Positions 8,113 to 17,769 of a DNA stretch of 42,058 bases are shown here, piece after piece. A program made the position numbers and the translations under genes. The notes under the pieces were generated by a model. It did no database searches. It saw only the letters and a program-made list of their open reading frames with translations, and was not told the DNA's origin. This DNA is from Spartobacteria bacterium AMD-G4 (GTDB taxonomy: Bacteria; Verrucomicrobiota; Verrucomicrobiia; Chthoniobacterales; Terrimicrobiaceae). How positions within the stretch are numbered: position 1 is the stretch's first letter; every line of letters begins with the position of its first letter. The stretch spans positions 1 through 42,058 of the forward strand of contig NEUK01000069.1 of NCBI GenBank assembly GCA_002290555.1, given 5' to 3'.

Positions 8113-9888
8113 ATGAAGACAAAAAAATCCGCCACCGTAAAAACCACGTCTACGCCTGAACGGGGTAGAGTCATGAACGGCGCAGAGATTCTTGTGGAGT
8201 GCCTCGAGCGCGAGGGCGTGGAGGTTATTTTTGCTTACCCCGGCGGTTGTTCCATGCCGATTCACCAGGCTCTGACTAAAACCAAAAAAATCCGCACTAT
8301 CCTCCCTCGCCATGAACAGGGTGGTGTTTTTGCCGCTGAGGGCTATGCCCGCGTCACCGGCAAGGTGGGAGTGTGCATGGCCACATCAGGACCAGGAGCG
8401 ACGAACCTCGTTACTGGCATCGCGGACGCCTTCATGGACTCGGTTCCGCTTGTCGCGATCACCGGCCAGGTGCCTCAAGAGATGATTGGACGGGGAGCGT
8501 TTCAAGAAACAGATGTTTTTGGAATGACCCTTCCGATGGTGAAGCACAGTTATCTGGTGTGGGATGTGAACGAGCTTCCGCGCATCGTGAAAGAAGCCTT
8601 CCATATCGCCTCCACAGGCCGTCCAGGTCCTGTTCTCATCGACATTCCGAAGAACATCCAAAATCTCACCACGCAGCCTATTTTTCCAAAAACCATCAAC
8701 CTGCGCGGCTACAAGCCAGAGCGCAAAGCGGATGATGTCGCGCTGAACGAACTCATTGGAATGCTCGGAGAGGCAAAAGCTCCGATGATCTACTGCGGCG
8801 GCGGAGTGATCTCTGGCGAGGCTTCGGCCGAGCTGCTTGAGTTTGCCGAGCGCAGCCAGATTCCCGTGGCCACCACGCTCATGGGCATCGGTGGATTTCC
8901 CGAAACCCACAAGCTCTCCCTCAAATGGCTCGGCATGCACGGCACCGTCTATGCGAATAATGCCGTCAATGAAGCCGACCTTCTCCTCGCGATCGGCGTG
9001 CGTTTTGACGACCGAGTCACAGGCAAAGTCGAAAAATTCTGCGAGCACGGCAAGATCGTCCACATCGACATCGACAATTCGGAGATCAACAAAAACAAGA
9101 CCGTCTGCCTGCCGATTCTGAGCGACCTCAAATACGCCCTCACCCGCCTTAACAAACTTCTCGACCAAGCCGGTTACAAGCGCACGGCGAAGAATTTCTC
9201 ACGCTACCCAGCTTGGTATAAGCAGATTGAGGAGTGGAAAGCGAAATATCCCCTGTCATTCAAGGATACCGAGGATGTCATCCAACCACAGCACGTCATT
9301 AAGCTTCTCTGCGAAATGACGAAAGGCGAGGCCATCATCACGACCGGCGTCGGCCAGCACCAGATGTGGGCCGCACAATTTTACGACTTTGATTCCCCAC
9401 GCCGCCTCGTAACCTCCGCAGGTCTCGGATCCATGGGCTTCGGTTACCCATCAGCCATGGGAGCCAAGGTCGGGATGCCGGATAGGCAAGTCATCGACAT
9501 CGACGGGGACGGCTCCTTTCTCATGAATGTCCAAGAGCTCGCCACAGCGCACATCGAGGGTATCGCCGCAAAAGCCATCATCCTGAACAACCAGCATCTC
9601 GGCATGGTCATGCAATGGGAAGACCGCTTCCATGGCGGCAATCGTGGACACACCTTCCTTGGTGACCCACGCGATCTTGAGCGTATTTATCCAGACTATG
9701 TCAATATTGCTCAGGGCTTTGGTGTTACATGCGAGAGAGTGATCCACAAGAAAGACCTCCCTGCCGCCATGAAGCGTATGCTTGATTCGAAGGAAGTCTA
9801 CATGCTCGATGTCATGACTCCTTACACCGAGCATGTCTTGCCGATGATCCCATCCGGGAAGACATATAAAGACATCATCACGGAGTAA
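8113..9888 (+). CDS. ilvB: Acetolactate synthase large (catalytic) subunit
   Basis: A 591-residue ThDP-dependent enzyme condensing pyruvate with pyruvate or 2-oxobutyrate, the first common step of valine/leucine/isoleucine synthesis. The ThDP-activating Glu68 lies in RHEQGGVFAAEGYA. SGPGATNLVTGIADA, the FAD-domain segment GGGVISGEA and the ThDP-Mg motif GDGSFLMNVQELATA follow, with NNQHLGMVMQWEDRF near the C-terminus. The ATG at 8113 starts a short Lys/Thr-rich leader; the in-frame ATG at 8038 is unlikely. The expected regulatory subunit gene ilvN is not downstream. The next gene is dnaK, 400 nt away. Confidence 0.95.
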   Translation: MKTKKSATVKTTSTPERGRVMNGAEILVECLEREGVEVIFAYPGGCSMPIHQALTKTKKIRTILPRHEQGGVFAAEGYARVTGKVGVCMATSGPGATNLVTGIADAFMDSVPLVAITGQVPQEMIGRGAFQETDVFGMTLPMVKHSYLVWDVNELPRIVKEAFHIASTGRPGPVLIDIPKNIQNLTTQPIFPKTINLRGYKPERKADDVALNELIGMLGEAKAPMIYCGGGVISGEASAELLEFAERSQIPVATTLMGIGGFPETHKLSLKWLGMHGTVYANNAVNEADLLLAIGVRFDDRVTGKVEKFCEHGKIVHIDIDNSEINKNKTVCLPILSDLKYALTRLNKLLDQAGYKRTAKNFSRYPAWYKQIEEWKAKYPLSFKDTEDVIQPQHVIKLLCEMTKGEAIITTGVGQHQMWAAQFYDFDSPRRLVTSAGLGSMGFGYPSAMGAKVGMPDRQVIDIDGDGSFLMNVQELATAHIEGIAAKAIILNNQHLGMVMQWEDRFHGGNRGHTFLGDPRDLERIYPDYVNIAQGFGVTCERVIHKKDLPAAMKRMLDSKEVYMLDVMTPYTEHVLPMIPSGKTYKDIITE

Positions 9889-10154
9889 GAGAAACCATCC
9901 CATCCCAAAGAGAAGAGATTTCAGGCGGGAACGCAGTTTCGTGTTGTCTCTCGTTAATTGAGGTCATCCACCAAGAAGCAACCCACGCCTTGCTCTCTCA
10001 ACAGGTAGAGGGCATTTGGACTGTGGTGTTTTTTTGATTTAAAGACACGATTTTCACCGCGCTCGGGCAAGCAGACCCAGCTACAGGAAAAAGCTTGCCT
10101 GAACGCACGCCGAGCTCTAGGTGGGTCAGTCTGGTGGCGCTTAATTGACGCATT

Positions 10155-10173
10155 ATGAGCCATTCCGTCTCAT
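10155..10173. promoter_or_regulatory. Interrupted palindrome ATGAG-N9-CTCAT upstream of dnaK
   Basis: The arms are separated by 9 nt, the same spacing as the heat-shock CIRCE element, but the arm sequence differs from CIRCE. It lies about 115 nt before the dnaK ATG. The function is a guess. Confidence 0.25.
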
Positions 10174-10193
10174 GCAGAATGTCAAAGGCGATT

Positions 10194-10212
10194 GGCTATT
10201 TCTCTTATAGCC
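10194..10212. promoter_or_regulatory. Inverted repeat GGCTAT-N7-ATAGCC upstream of dnaK
   Basis: A perfect 6-bp inverted repeat with a 7-nt spacer, followed by the A/T-rich run leading to dnaK. It could be an operator or a small hairpin in the leader; nothing identifies a binding protein. Confidence 0.25.
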
Positions 10213-10288
10213 TTGATTGTTAAGTTTATATTATTTTCATTTCATCAGGCCCACAAAATGCTAAGGACAGGCCAAACTAATTACATTT

Positions 10289-12232
10289 ATGGGAAAGATT
10301 TTAGGAATTGATTTAGGAACCACGAATTCTTGCATGTCCGTAATGGACGCAGGTGAACCCACCGTATTGGAGAACTCCGAGGGAGCACGCACCACACCAT
10401 CTGTCGTCGCCTTCACAAAGTCTGGCGAGCGCCTCGTTGGCCAGGCTGCCAAGCGCCAAGCCATTACGAATCCAGCGAACACGATCTTCTCCGTGAAGCG
10501 TTTCATGGGCCGCAAATATGACGAAGTCCGCAGCGAGGAGCACCGCGTTCCCTACAAACTTGTCAAGGCCGCCAACGGCGATGCCCACATTCAAGTAGAG
10601 ATCGACGGTAAGCCCAAGAGCTTTTCGCCACAGGAAATCTCCGCGATGATCCTTGCAAAGCTGAAGGCCGACGCCGAAGCCAAACTGGGTGAGAAAATCA
10701 CTGAGGCCGTCATTACCGTTCCTGCTTACTTCAACGACTCGCAGCGTAACGCTACGAAGGACGCGGGTAAGATCGCGGGTCTCGATGTGAAGCGCATCAT
10801 CAACGAGCCCACAGCGGCCTCACTGGCCTATGGACTGGACAAGATGAAGGACGAGAAAATCGCCGTTTATGACCTCGGCGGCGGCACATTCGACATTTCG
10901 GCTCTCGAAATCGGTGATGGCGTTTTTGAAGTCCGCGCGACCAATGGTGACACCCATCTTGGTGGTGATGACTGGGACAACCGCATCATGGATTGGATGA
11001 TTGCCGAGTTCAAAAATGACTCTGGCATTGACCTCTCCAAGCAGCCCGATGCTGTTCAGCGCATCAAGGAAGAGGGCGAGAAAGCCAAGATCGCTCTCTC
11101 TTCCACGCAGGAATACGAGATCAACTTGCCATTCATCACTGCGGACGCCAGTGGGCCAAAGCACATTCAGAAAAAGCTCACCCGCGCGAAGCTCGAGCAA
11201 CTCACCGATGACCTCTTCGAGCGCACACTCAAGCCTGTAAAGGACTGTCTCGCGGACACGAAGTGGAATAAGAATGATGTGAATGAACTGGTGCTCGTAG
11301 GTGGCATGACTCGTATGCCAAAGGTTATTGAGACAGCTCGGGAACTCATCGGCAAAGAGCCCCACAAGGGTGTAAATCCTGACGAAGTTGTGGCTATTGG
11401 CGCAGCTATTCAAGGCGGAGTGCTCAAAGGCGACGTGAAGGATGTGCTCCTGCTGGATGTGACTCCCCTCACCCTCGCGATCGAAACCGCTGGCGGCATC
11501 GCCACTCCCATGATCCCGCGCAATACGACGATCCCTACCAAGAAGTCCAATGTGTTTTCGACCTACGCCGACAGCCAGCCAGGCGTGGAAATCAAGGTCC
11601 TCCAAGGCGAGCGCCCGCTGAGCCGTGACAACAAGAACCTCGGCACTTTCCACTTGGATGGCATCCCGCCCGCCCCGCGCGGAGTTCCACAGATCGAAGT
11701 CACTTTCGACATCGATGCAAACGGCATACTCAATGTTTCTGCAAAAGACCTTGGCAGTGGCAAGGAGCAAAAAATCTCTATCACCGGTTCCAGCGGACTA
11801 TCGAAAGAAGAAGTCGAGAAAATGCAGAAGGAAGCCGAAGCCCATGCTGAAGATGACCGCAAGGCTAAAGAAACCATCGAGATTCGCAACAACGCCGACA
11901 ACCTCGCTTATCAGTGCGAGAAACAGCTCAAAGAACTTGGCGACAAAGTAGACGGCACTTCAAAGAAAAGTGTCGAAGATGCCATCGAGAAAGTTCGCGA
12001 AGCTCTCAAAGGCAGCGACTCCGACGCCATCAAATCCACCTACGACGATCTGCAAACGAAGTTTCAGGAAGTCACTACTGCAGCCTATAAAGCGGCCGCC
12101 GCATCAGCAGCATCAGCAGCATCAGCCGCTCCAAACCCCGACCACGAGGGCGAGCCGTCTGAACCCCAAGGCAAGAAAGACGACGTCGTGGACGCCGAAT
12201 TTGAAGTCCTCGACGAGGACAAGAAGAAGTAG
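10289..12232 (+). CDS. dnaK: Hsp70 chaperone DnaK
   Basis: A 647-residue Hsp70. The N-terminal ATPase domain starts [14 protein letters not shown], with [30 protein letters not shown] and [11 protein letters not shown], and later [11 protein letters not shown]. The substrate-binding domain includes [17 protein letters not shown] and [16 protein letters not shown] helical lid and an acidic tail ending [13 protein letters not shown] follow, with an Ala/Ser-rich linker encoded by a 9-bp repeat. It acts in the cytoplasm with DnaJ and GrpE, neither of which is in this window. groES and groEL follow on the same strand. The start has no Shine-Dalgarno sequence. Confidence 0.98.
   Translation: MGKILGIDLGTTNSCMSVMDAGEPTVLENSEGARTTPSVVAFTKSGERLVGQAAKRQAITNPANTIFSVKRFMGRKYDEVRSEEHRVPYKLVKAANGDAHIQVEIDGKPKSFSPQEISAMILAKLKADAEAKLGEKITEAVITVPAYFNDSQRNATKDAGKIAGLDVKRIINEPTAASLAYGLDKMKDEKIAVYDLGGGTFDISALEIGDGVFEVRATNGDTHLGGDDWDNRIMDWMIAEFKNDSGIDLSKQPDAVQRIKEEGEKAKIALSSTQEYEINLPFITADASGPKHIQKKLTRAKLEQLTDDLFERTLKPVKDCLADTKWNKNDVNELVLVGGMTRMPKVIETARELIGKEPHKGVNPDEVVAIGAAIQGGVLKGDVKDVLLLDVTPLTLAIETAGGIATPMIPRNTTIPTKKSNVFSTYADSQPGVEIKVLQGERPLSRDNKNLGTFHLDGIPPAPRGVPQIEVTFDIDANGILNVSAKDLGSGKEQKISITGSSGLSKEEVEKMQKEAEAHAEDDRKAKETIEIRNNADNLAYQCEKQLKELGDKVDGTSKKSVEDAIEKVREALKGSDSDAIKSTYDDLQTKFQEVTTAAYKAAAASAASAASAAPNPDHEGEPSEPQGKKDDVVDAEFEVLDEDKKK
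12101..12127 (+). repeat. dnaK: Three 9-bp tandem repeats inside dnaK
   Basis: GCATCAGCA occurs twice and then as GCATCAGCC, coding Ala-Ser-Ala units in the flexible C-terminal part of DnaK. The reading frame is unaffected by unit gain or loss. Confidence 0.7.
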
Positions 12233-12340
12233 TCTGAAAACAAATACTCAGGCGAATCCCAACCACTTTAACAAACCGCTCCAGTTCGCACAGGACTGAA
12301 GCCTGTTAAAAACAAAACCAACAAAACGACACATAACCAC

Positions 12341-12637
12341 ATGGCAAACCCAAACATCAGACCTCTCGGAGACCGCGTGCTCGTAAAGCCGCTCGAAGAG
12401 AAGGAAATCAGCAAAGGCGGGATCATTATTCCCGACTCCGCAAAAGAGAAACCACAGGAAGCCCAAGTCGTAGCCCTCGGCACCGGCAAGCGCGATGATG
12501 ACGGTAAACTCATCGAATTCACTGTAAAAGTCGGCGACAAAGTCCTCGTATCCAAATACGGCGGCACTGAAGTGAAAGTCGAAGGCGATTCCTACACGAT
12601 CATGCGTGAGGACGACATCCTGGGCATCATTGGCTAA
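12341..12637 (+). CDS. groES: Hsp10 co-chaperonin GroES
   Basis: A 98-residue lid protein of the GroEL folding chamber. The N-terminus [13 protein letters not shown] is the family signature. The mobile loop is [20 protein letters not shown], and the end [26 protein letters not shown] is typical. It lies 108 nt after dnaK and 42 nt before groEL, consistent with a dnaK-groES-groEL stress cluster or a groESL operon. The region before the ATG is rich in A and C without a GGAG-type ribosome binding site. Confidence 0.97.
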   Translation: MANPNIRPLGDRVLVKPLEEKEISKGGIIIPDSAKEKPQEAQVVALGTGKRDDDGKLIEFTVKVGDKVLVSKYGGTEVKVEGDSYTIMREDDILGIIG

Positions 12638-12679
12638 TCACAACTGAAACAAAATATTTACATTTAAAGAATTAATCAC

Positions 12680-14320
<1,641 letters not shown>

Positions 14321-14359
14321 GTCCAGCCACTCGGCCAAAAAGCCAAAACTCAACAACTC

Positions 14360-14395
14360 AGCCGGGTTCGCAAGAACCCGGCTGTTTTGTTTTTG
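14360..14395 (+). terminator. Rho-independent terminator after groEL
   Basis: AGCCGGGTTC and GAACCCGGCT form a perfect 10-bp stem with a GCAA tetraloop, followed by GTTTTGTTTTT. This closes the chaperone unit 40 nt after the groEL stop. Confidence 0.93.
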
Positions 14396-14437
14396 CCATC
14401 CCGAGATGCCACTCCGGAGGCGTGATGACATGCCGAC

Positions 14438-15109
14438 TTGAATAAGAACTCGGAGCACGGCAAGATCAGACCTCCCGTGAATTATCCATCGCCCCTTACA
14501 TCCGCAGCCTCTTCAACTCTCCGCGGCCTGCTTGCTGCGGCCGTTGCGGAGGGATACCACAAAATCGGGCAGGCCGTTTTCAAGCCGGATGCCGAGGGAT
14601 TTTTTCTGTGCCATGCCGAGGATGTGGGACGCGAGGATTTGGAAATTTTCCACAACCCTCACGACGCGGCGGCCCTCGCCATCAACGACGATGCCGGGAA
14701 CTACCGCCCGCTCAAAACCGGGCCAAATCTGAAACATGGCTGGCTTCTGCGGGTCGCGTCGCTGGCGGATTTACATTTGGCGCTCGATTTACTTTACCCG
14801 GCGGCACTCGCGAATTGGCGCTCCTTTTTACGCAACGAAAAGATCGCCAGTCCGCTGCGAGACACGGTGAACCGCCAGACCGGCATGTATCGCGTCACGG
14901 GCCTGATCACAGATGAAGAGGCCCAAGGAATCGTAGACTCACTCTGCAGCCCCGGCTGTCTGCGCCGGATTCAGTGGCCAATCCCCTCGGATGCGGAGCC
15001 ACCTCTCATTCCTACAAAGGAAAAAGAAATTCCGCTTCTATGCGTTGATGCCTGCAGCTTGCTGATCGCTGAAGCTCGACGGGTGGTCAAAGCCCGCCTC
15101 GGCAAGTGA
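14438..15109 (+). CDS. Putative 4Fe-4S protein of the DR2241 type
   Basis: A 223-residue protein. The C-terminal half resembles the DR2241 Fe-S domain found behind CbiX-like chelatase domains: NWRSFLRNEKIASPLRDTVNRQTGMYR, then two CX3C pairs, Cys170/Cys174 (CSPGCLRRIQW) and Cys202/Cys206 (CVDAC), which could hold a cluster. The usual CbiX domain is missing; the N-terminal half instead contains FFLCHAEDVGREDL and a region repeating AALAINDD. Its stop overlaps the start of a histidine kinase gene (GTGA), so the two are probably translated together, suggesting a link to signalling. TTG at 14438 or GTG at 14477 could be the start. The family assignment is from memory of motifs. Confidence 0.65.
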   Translation: MNKNSEHGKIRPPVNYPSPLTSAASSTLRGLLAAAVAEGYHKIGQAVFKPDAEGFFLCHAEDVGREDLEIFHNPHDAAALAINDDAGNYRPLKTGPNLKHGWLLRVASLADLHLALDLLYPAALANWRSFLRNEKIASPLRDTVNRQTGMYRVTGLITDEEAQGIVDSLCSPGCLRRIQWPIPSDAEPPLIPTKEKEIPLLCVDACSLLIAEARRVVKARLGK

Positions 15110-16932
15110 ACTGGGTCACGATCATTTGGTCGATGACAGCAGCAGCCTCGCTGACGCTGGCTGGCGTTCACGGATCTCTCTGGCTGCGCCAACGGAGCCA
15201 GATGTCGAGCCTCATGTTCTGCATCATGGCAACAGCCACCGCCGGCATGGCCGGATGCGAACTTTGGGCAATGAACCTCACGGACATGGAGTCCTACGCC
15301 TACGCCCTCCAATGGTATAACCTCATGCGCTGGCTCGTCACGCTGGCGCTGGTCGGTTTCATACACTACTACTTAGGCTCGGGCCGTTCGTGGCTCGAGT
15401 GGACCGTCTGCGGCTTACGAACGCTGAGCCTATTGGTGAATTTTGTTTTCTCTCCGTTCGTGTATTACACCAGCATCGAGGAGCTTGTGAGGATTCGTTT
15501 TATTGGGGCGGAGGTGACTGTGGTCGAAGGCATTCCCAATCCCCTCTCCATTATAGGCCAGGTGAGCTTGCTGGTTCTTGCAGCCTACCTGGTGGATGCG
15601 ACCTGGCGCAGTTCCCACCGGGAACATCGGCCTGGGGCTATTCGCGTGGGTTTGAGCGCGGTTTTTTTTGTGATTGCTCTTTCTTTGCAAATGATGTTCG
15701 CCCTTTGGGGGTTTATCGATATGCCGATCGTAGCGAGCTTGTTTTTTGCGGGAATCATCGTGGTCATGGGGTTCGAGTTAAGTCAGGACATGCTGCGGGC
15801 GGCCAAGCTCGCCGAGGACCTCAAAACTCGCGAAATTGAACTCCGCATGGAACGGGGGCTCATGGATGCCATGTTTGAAAGCGCTCCGGGCATGCTGTAT
15901 CTCCAAACCCGCCAAGGACAGATGGTGAGGTGGAACTCACAGCATGAGCGCGTCACAGGCTATTCAAACTCTGAAACTGCGAAAATGAATGCCCTGGATT
16001 TTTGCACGGAGGCTGAGCGAGACATTTTGAATCAAGCAAGAGAGCACGCCTTCACCAATGGGGGAAACGAAGTCGAATTCGATATGGCCCGAAGGGATGG
16101 ATCGACCGCGAGACACTTTTTCCGCATGGTTCCTGTGAAAGTCGCCGAGGAGCCCCATCTCGTCGGCATCGGCATCGATGTGAGTTCGCAACGCGCACTG
16201 GCCACCGAGACCGAGCGGGAGCGAGAGCGCATGGCCCACATCGCACGAGTGGCTTCCGTGAGTGAACTCTCAAGCTCCCTTGCGCATGAGATCAACCAAC
16301 CGCTGGCAATCATTCTCAGCAACGCACAGGCCGCGCAACGCCTCATGGCACATGAAAAACCCGATTTTGTGGAACTTCGCGAAATCCTTGAAGACATCGT
16401 AACCGCCGATATCCGTGCGGCGGATGTCATCAAGCGCCTGCGCTCGATCCTTAGACAAGGCAAGCCCGTCTTAGAGTCAGTATCGCCCCACTCGCTTTTC
16501 GATCAAGCGCTCCGGATGGCCCAGCCCGACCTCAGATCCGCCTCCATAGAGGTGCTGCGGAAACACTCGAAGAAACTTCCCATCATACAGGCAGACAAAA
16601 TCCCCATCGAACAAGTGCTTTTGAACCTCATCAAAAACGCCTGCGAGGCCATGGAGGGCAATGGTTCCAGAGCAAAGAGCCTTTCCCTTATGTGCATCAA
16701 CGAGGGAATCTGGCTCAGGTTTTCCATCAAGGACAATGGGCATGGGCTTCGGGGTGGTGAACAAAAAATATTCGAGGCTTTTCACACAACGAAGCCGAAC
16801 GGCCTTGGCCTTGGGCTGACAATCTGCCAGACCATCATCAACGCGCATGGTGGTAAATTATGGGCCGAGGCTAATAAGAGCCACGGCGCGACATTTCACT
16901 TTCAACTCCCCATCGTGCCTGAAAATTTATGA
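15106..16932 (+). CDS. 7TM-PAS sensor histidine kinase
   Basis: A 608-residue membrane kinase. Seven hydrophobic segments fill about residues 4-225, matching the HisKA_7TM sensor type. A PAS domain follows at about 250-365 (FESAPGMLYLQTRQGQMVRWN). HisKA has the phospho-acceptor His394 in SLAHEINQPL, and the HATPase part has the N box NLIKNACEAM, G1 DNGHGL and FHTTKPNGLGLGL. The H box resembles FixL-type kinases. The start GTG overlaps the upstream Fe-S gene's stop (GTGA) and its own stop overlaps the response regulator's ATG (ATGA). The signal is unknown; the Fe-S neighbour suggests redox or oxygen, which is inference. Confidence 0.92.
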   Translation: MNWVTIIWSMTAAASLTLAGVHGSLWLRQRSQMSSLMFCIMATATAGMAGCELWAMNLTDMESYAYALQWYNLMRWLVTLALVGFIHYYLGSGRSWLEWTVCGLRTLSLLVNFVFSPFVYYTSIEELVRIRFIGAEVTVVEGIPNPLSIIGQVSLLVLAAYLVDATWRSSHREHRPGAIRVGLSAVFFVIALSLQMMFALWGFIDMPIVASLFFAGIIVVMGFELSQDMLRAAKLAEDLKTREIELRMERGLMDAMFESAPGMLYLQTRQGQMVRWNSQHERVTGYSNSETAKMNALDFCTEAERDILNQAREHAFTNGGNEVEFDMARRDGSTARHFFRMVPVKVAEEPHLVGIGIDVSSQRALATETERERERMAHIARVASVSELSSSLAHEINQPLAIILSNAQAAQRLMAHEKPDFVELREILEDIVTADIRAADVIKRLRSILRQGKPVLESVSPHSLFDQALRMAQPDLRSASIEVLRKHSKKLPIIQADKIPIEQVLLNLIKNACEAMEGNGSRAKSLSLMCINEGIWLRFSIKDNGHGLRGGEQKIFEAFHTTKPNGLGLGLTICQTIINAHGGKLWAEANKSHGATFHFQLPIVPENL

Positions 16933-17540
16933 AGAAACCCGAAATGGTTTTTCTCGTCGATGACGAGCCCGCTCTCCTGAAAGCCCTCACGAGACTCCTC
17001 AAAGCAGAGGGATTCGCAGTGCAGGCCTTCGACAGTGCGAAGAAATTCCTTGCCGCTCCGCGCTATGAGGGCTCCGGATGCATCGTTCTCGATCAATGCA
17101 TGCCGGAAATGTCGGGCATCGAATTGCAGCAAGAACTCGCTCAAGAGAATTCCGCACTGGCACTCATTTTTATTACGGGCAATGGAGATATTCCGATGAG
17201 CGTAAGAGCCATCAAAGCCGGGGCGGTGGATTTTTTAATTAAGCCGGTCAATGATAAGGAACTGCTTCAGGTCATCCGAACGGCCCTCGAAAAATCCCGC
17301 TCCATGCTTGAAGCAAAAGCGGAATTGGCCGAACTCCAGCAACGACACTCCGCACTCAGCACACGAGAGAAGGAGGTTTTATTTCTTGTTGCAAAAGGAC
17401 TTCCAAACAAACAAATCGCCGCACTTCTTGGAGTCGTTGAGCAGACGATTAAAGTCCATCGAGGTCGTGTCATGTCAAAAATGGAGGTGGACTCTCTCGC
17501 TCAACTCGTCCTCGTGGCGGAACGCCTCAAACTTAAGTAA
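16929..17540 (+). CDS. FixJ/NarL-family response regulator
   Basis: A 203-residue two-domain regulator. The receiver has the acidic pair Asp11/Asp12, phospho-acceptor Asp55 in CIVLDQCMPEMSG, Thr in FITGNGD and Lys in FLIKPV. A short coiled linker leads to a LuxR-type helix-turn-helix (LSTREKEVLFLVAKGLPNKQIAALLGV, then KVHRGRVMSKM). The ATGA overlap with the kinase gene makes it the cognate partner. Targets are unknown; the outer-membrane protein gene 229 nt downstream is the nearest candidate. Confidence 0.94.
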   Translation: MKKPEMVFLVDDEPALLKALTRLLKAEGFAVQAFDSAKKFLAAPRYEGSGCIVLDQCMPEMSGIELQQELAQENSALALIFITGNGDIPMSVRAIKAGAVDFLIKPVNDKELLQVIRTALEKSRSMLEAKAELAELQQRHSALSTREKEVLFLVAKGLPNKQIAALLGVVEQTIKVHRGRVMSKMEVDSLAQLVLVAERLKLK

Positions 17541-17692
17541 CTCCATGGAGAATTCCTGCAAACAGATGAGACGGGATTTTTTTAGCACAATCCATCAATA
17601 CCTTTCACTTTAACCAAAGTATAATGGACTTAAGACTTAAAAAAATGCACTCTCGACGCGAAATCAGGAAAGCATAGAAGCAAAAACTTCAA

Positions 17693-17700
17693 CCCCCCCC
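17693..17700 (+). repeat. Poly-C tract (8 C) upstream of the outer-membrane protein gene
   Basis: A run of eight cytosines about 70 nt before the beta-barrel gene start, within the 229-nt gap after the response regulator. Such runs can slip. The rest of this gap is A/T-rich with a TATAAT at 17620-17625 but no matching -35 box. Confidence 0.6.
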
Positions 17701-17753
17701 ATAAATGGCTTACCTCACTTTAAGATCAGATATCGATACGTCGTCGGATTGTT

Positions 17754-17766
17754 ACGAATAATTCGT
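17754..17766. promoter_or_regulatory. Palindrome ACGAAT-A-ATTCGT just before the outer-membrane protein start
   Basis: A perfect 13-bp palindrome ending 3 nt before the ATG at 17770. It may be an operator or affect translation initiation. No protein is assigned. Confidence 0.3.
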
Positions 17767-17769
17767 TGA

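Larger units (their letters stand above)
9889..10288. other. 400-nt intergenic region upstream of dnaK
   Basis: No convincing gene is seen. It holds a stem-loop (GGCAAGC/GCTTGCC, about 10066-10099), the interrupted palindrome ATGAG-N9-CTCAT, a second inverted repeat GGCTAT-N7-ATAGCC, and an A/T-rich stretch just before dnaK that likely carries its promoter and leader. I found no CIRCE element and no clear terminator for ilvB. Confidence 0.6.

Noticed and set aside
10820-11770. 316-codon open frame antisense to dnaK
   Set aside because: Shadow of dnaK; no family motif.
9889-12340. CIRCE element (TTAGCACTC-N9-GAGTGCTAA) near dnaK or groES
   Set aside because: No matching arms found in either upstream region.
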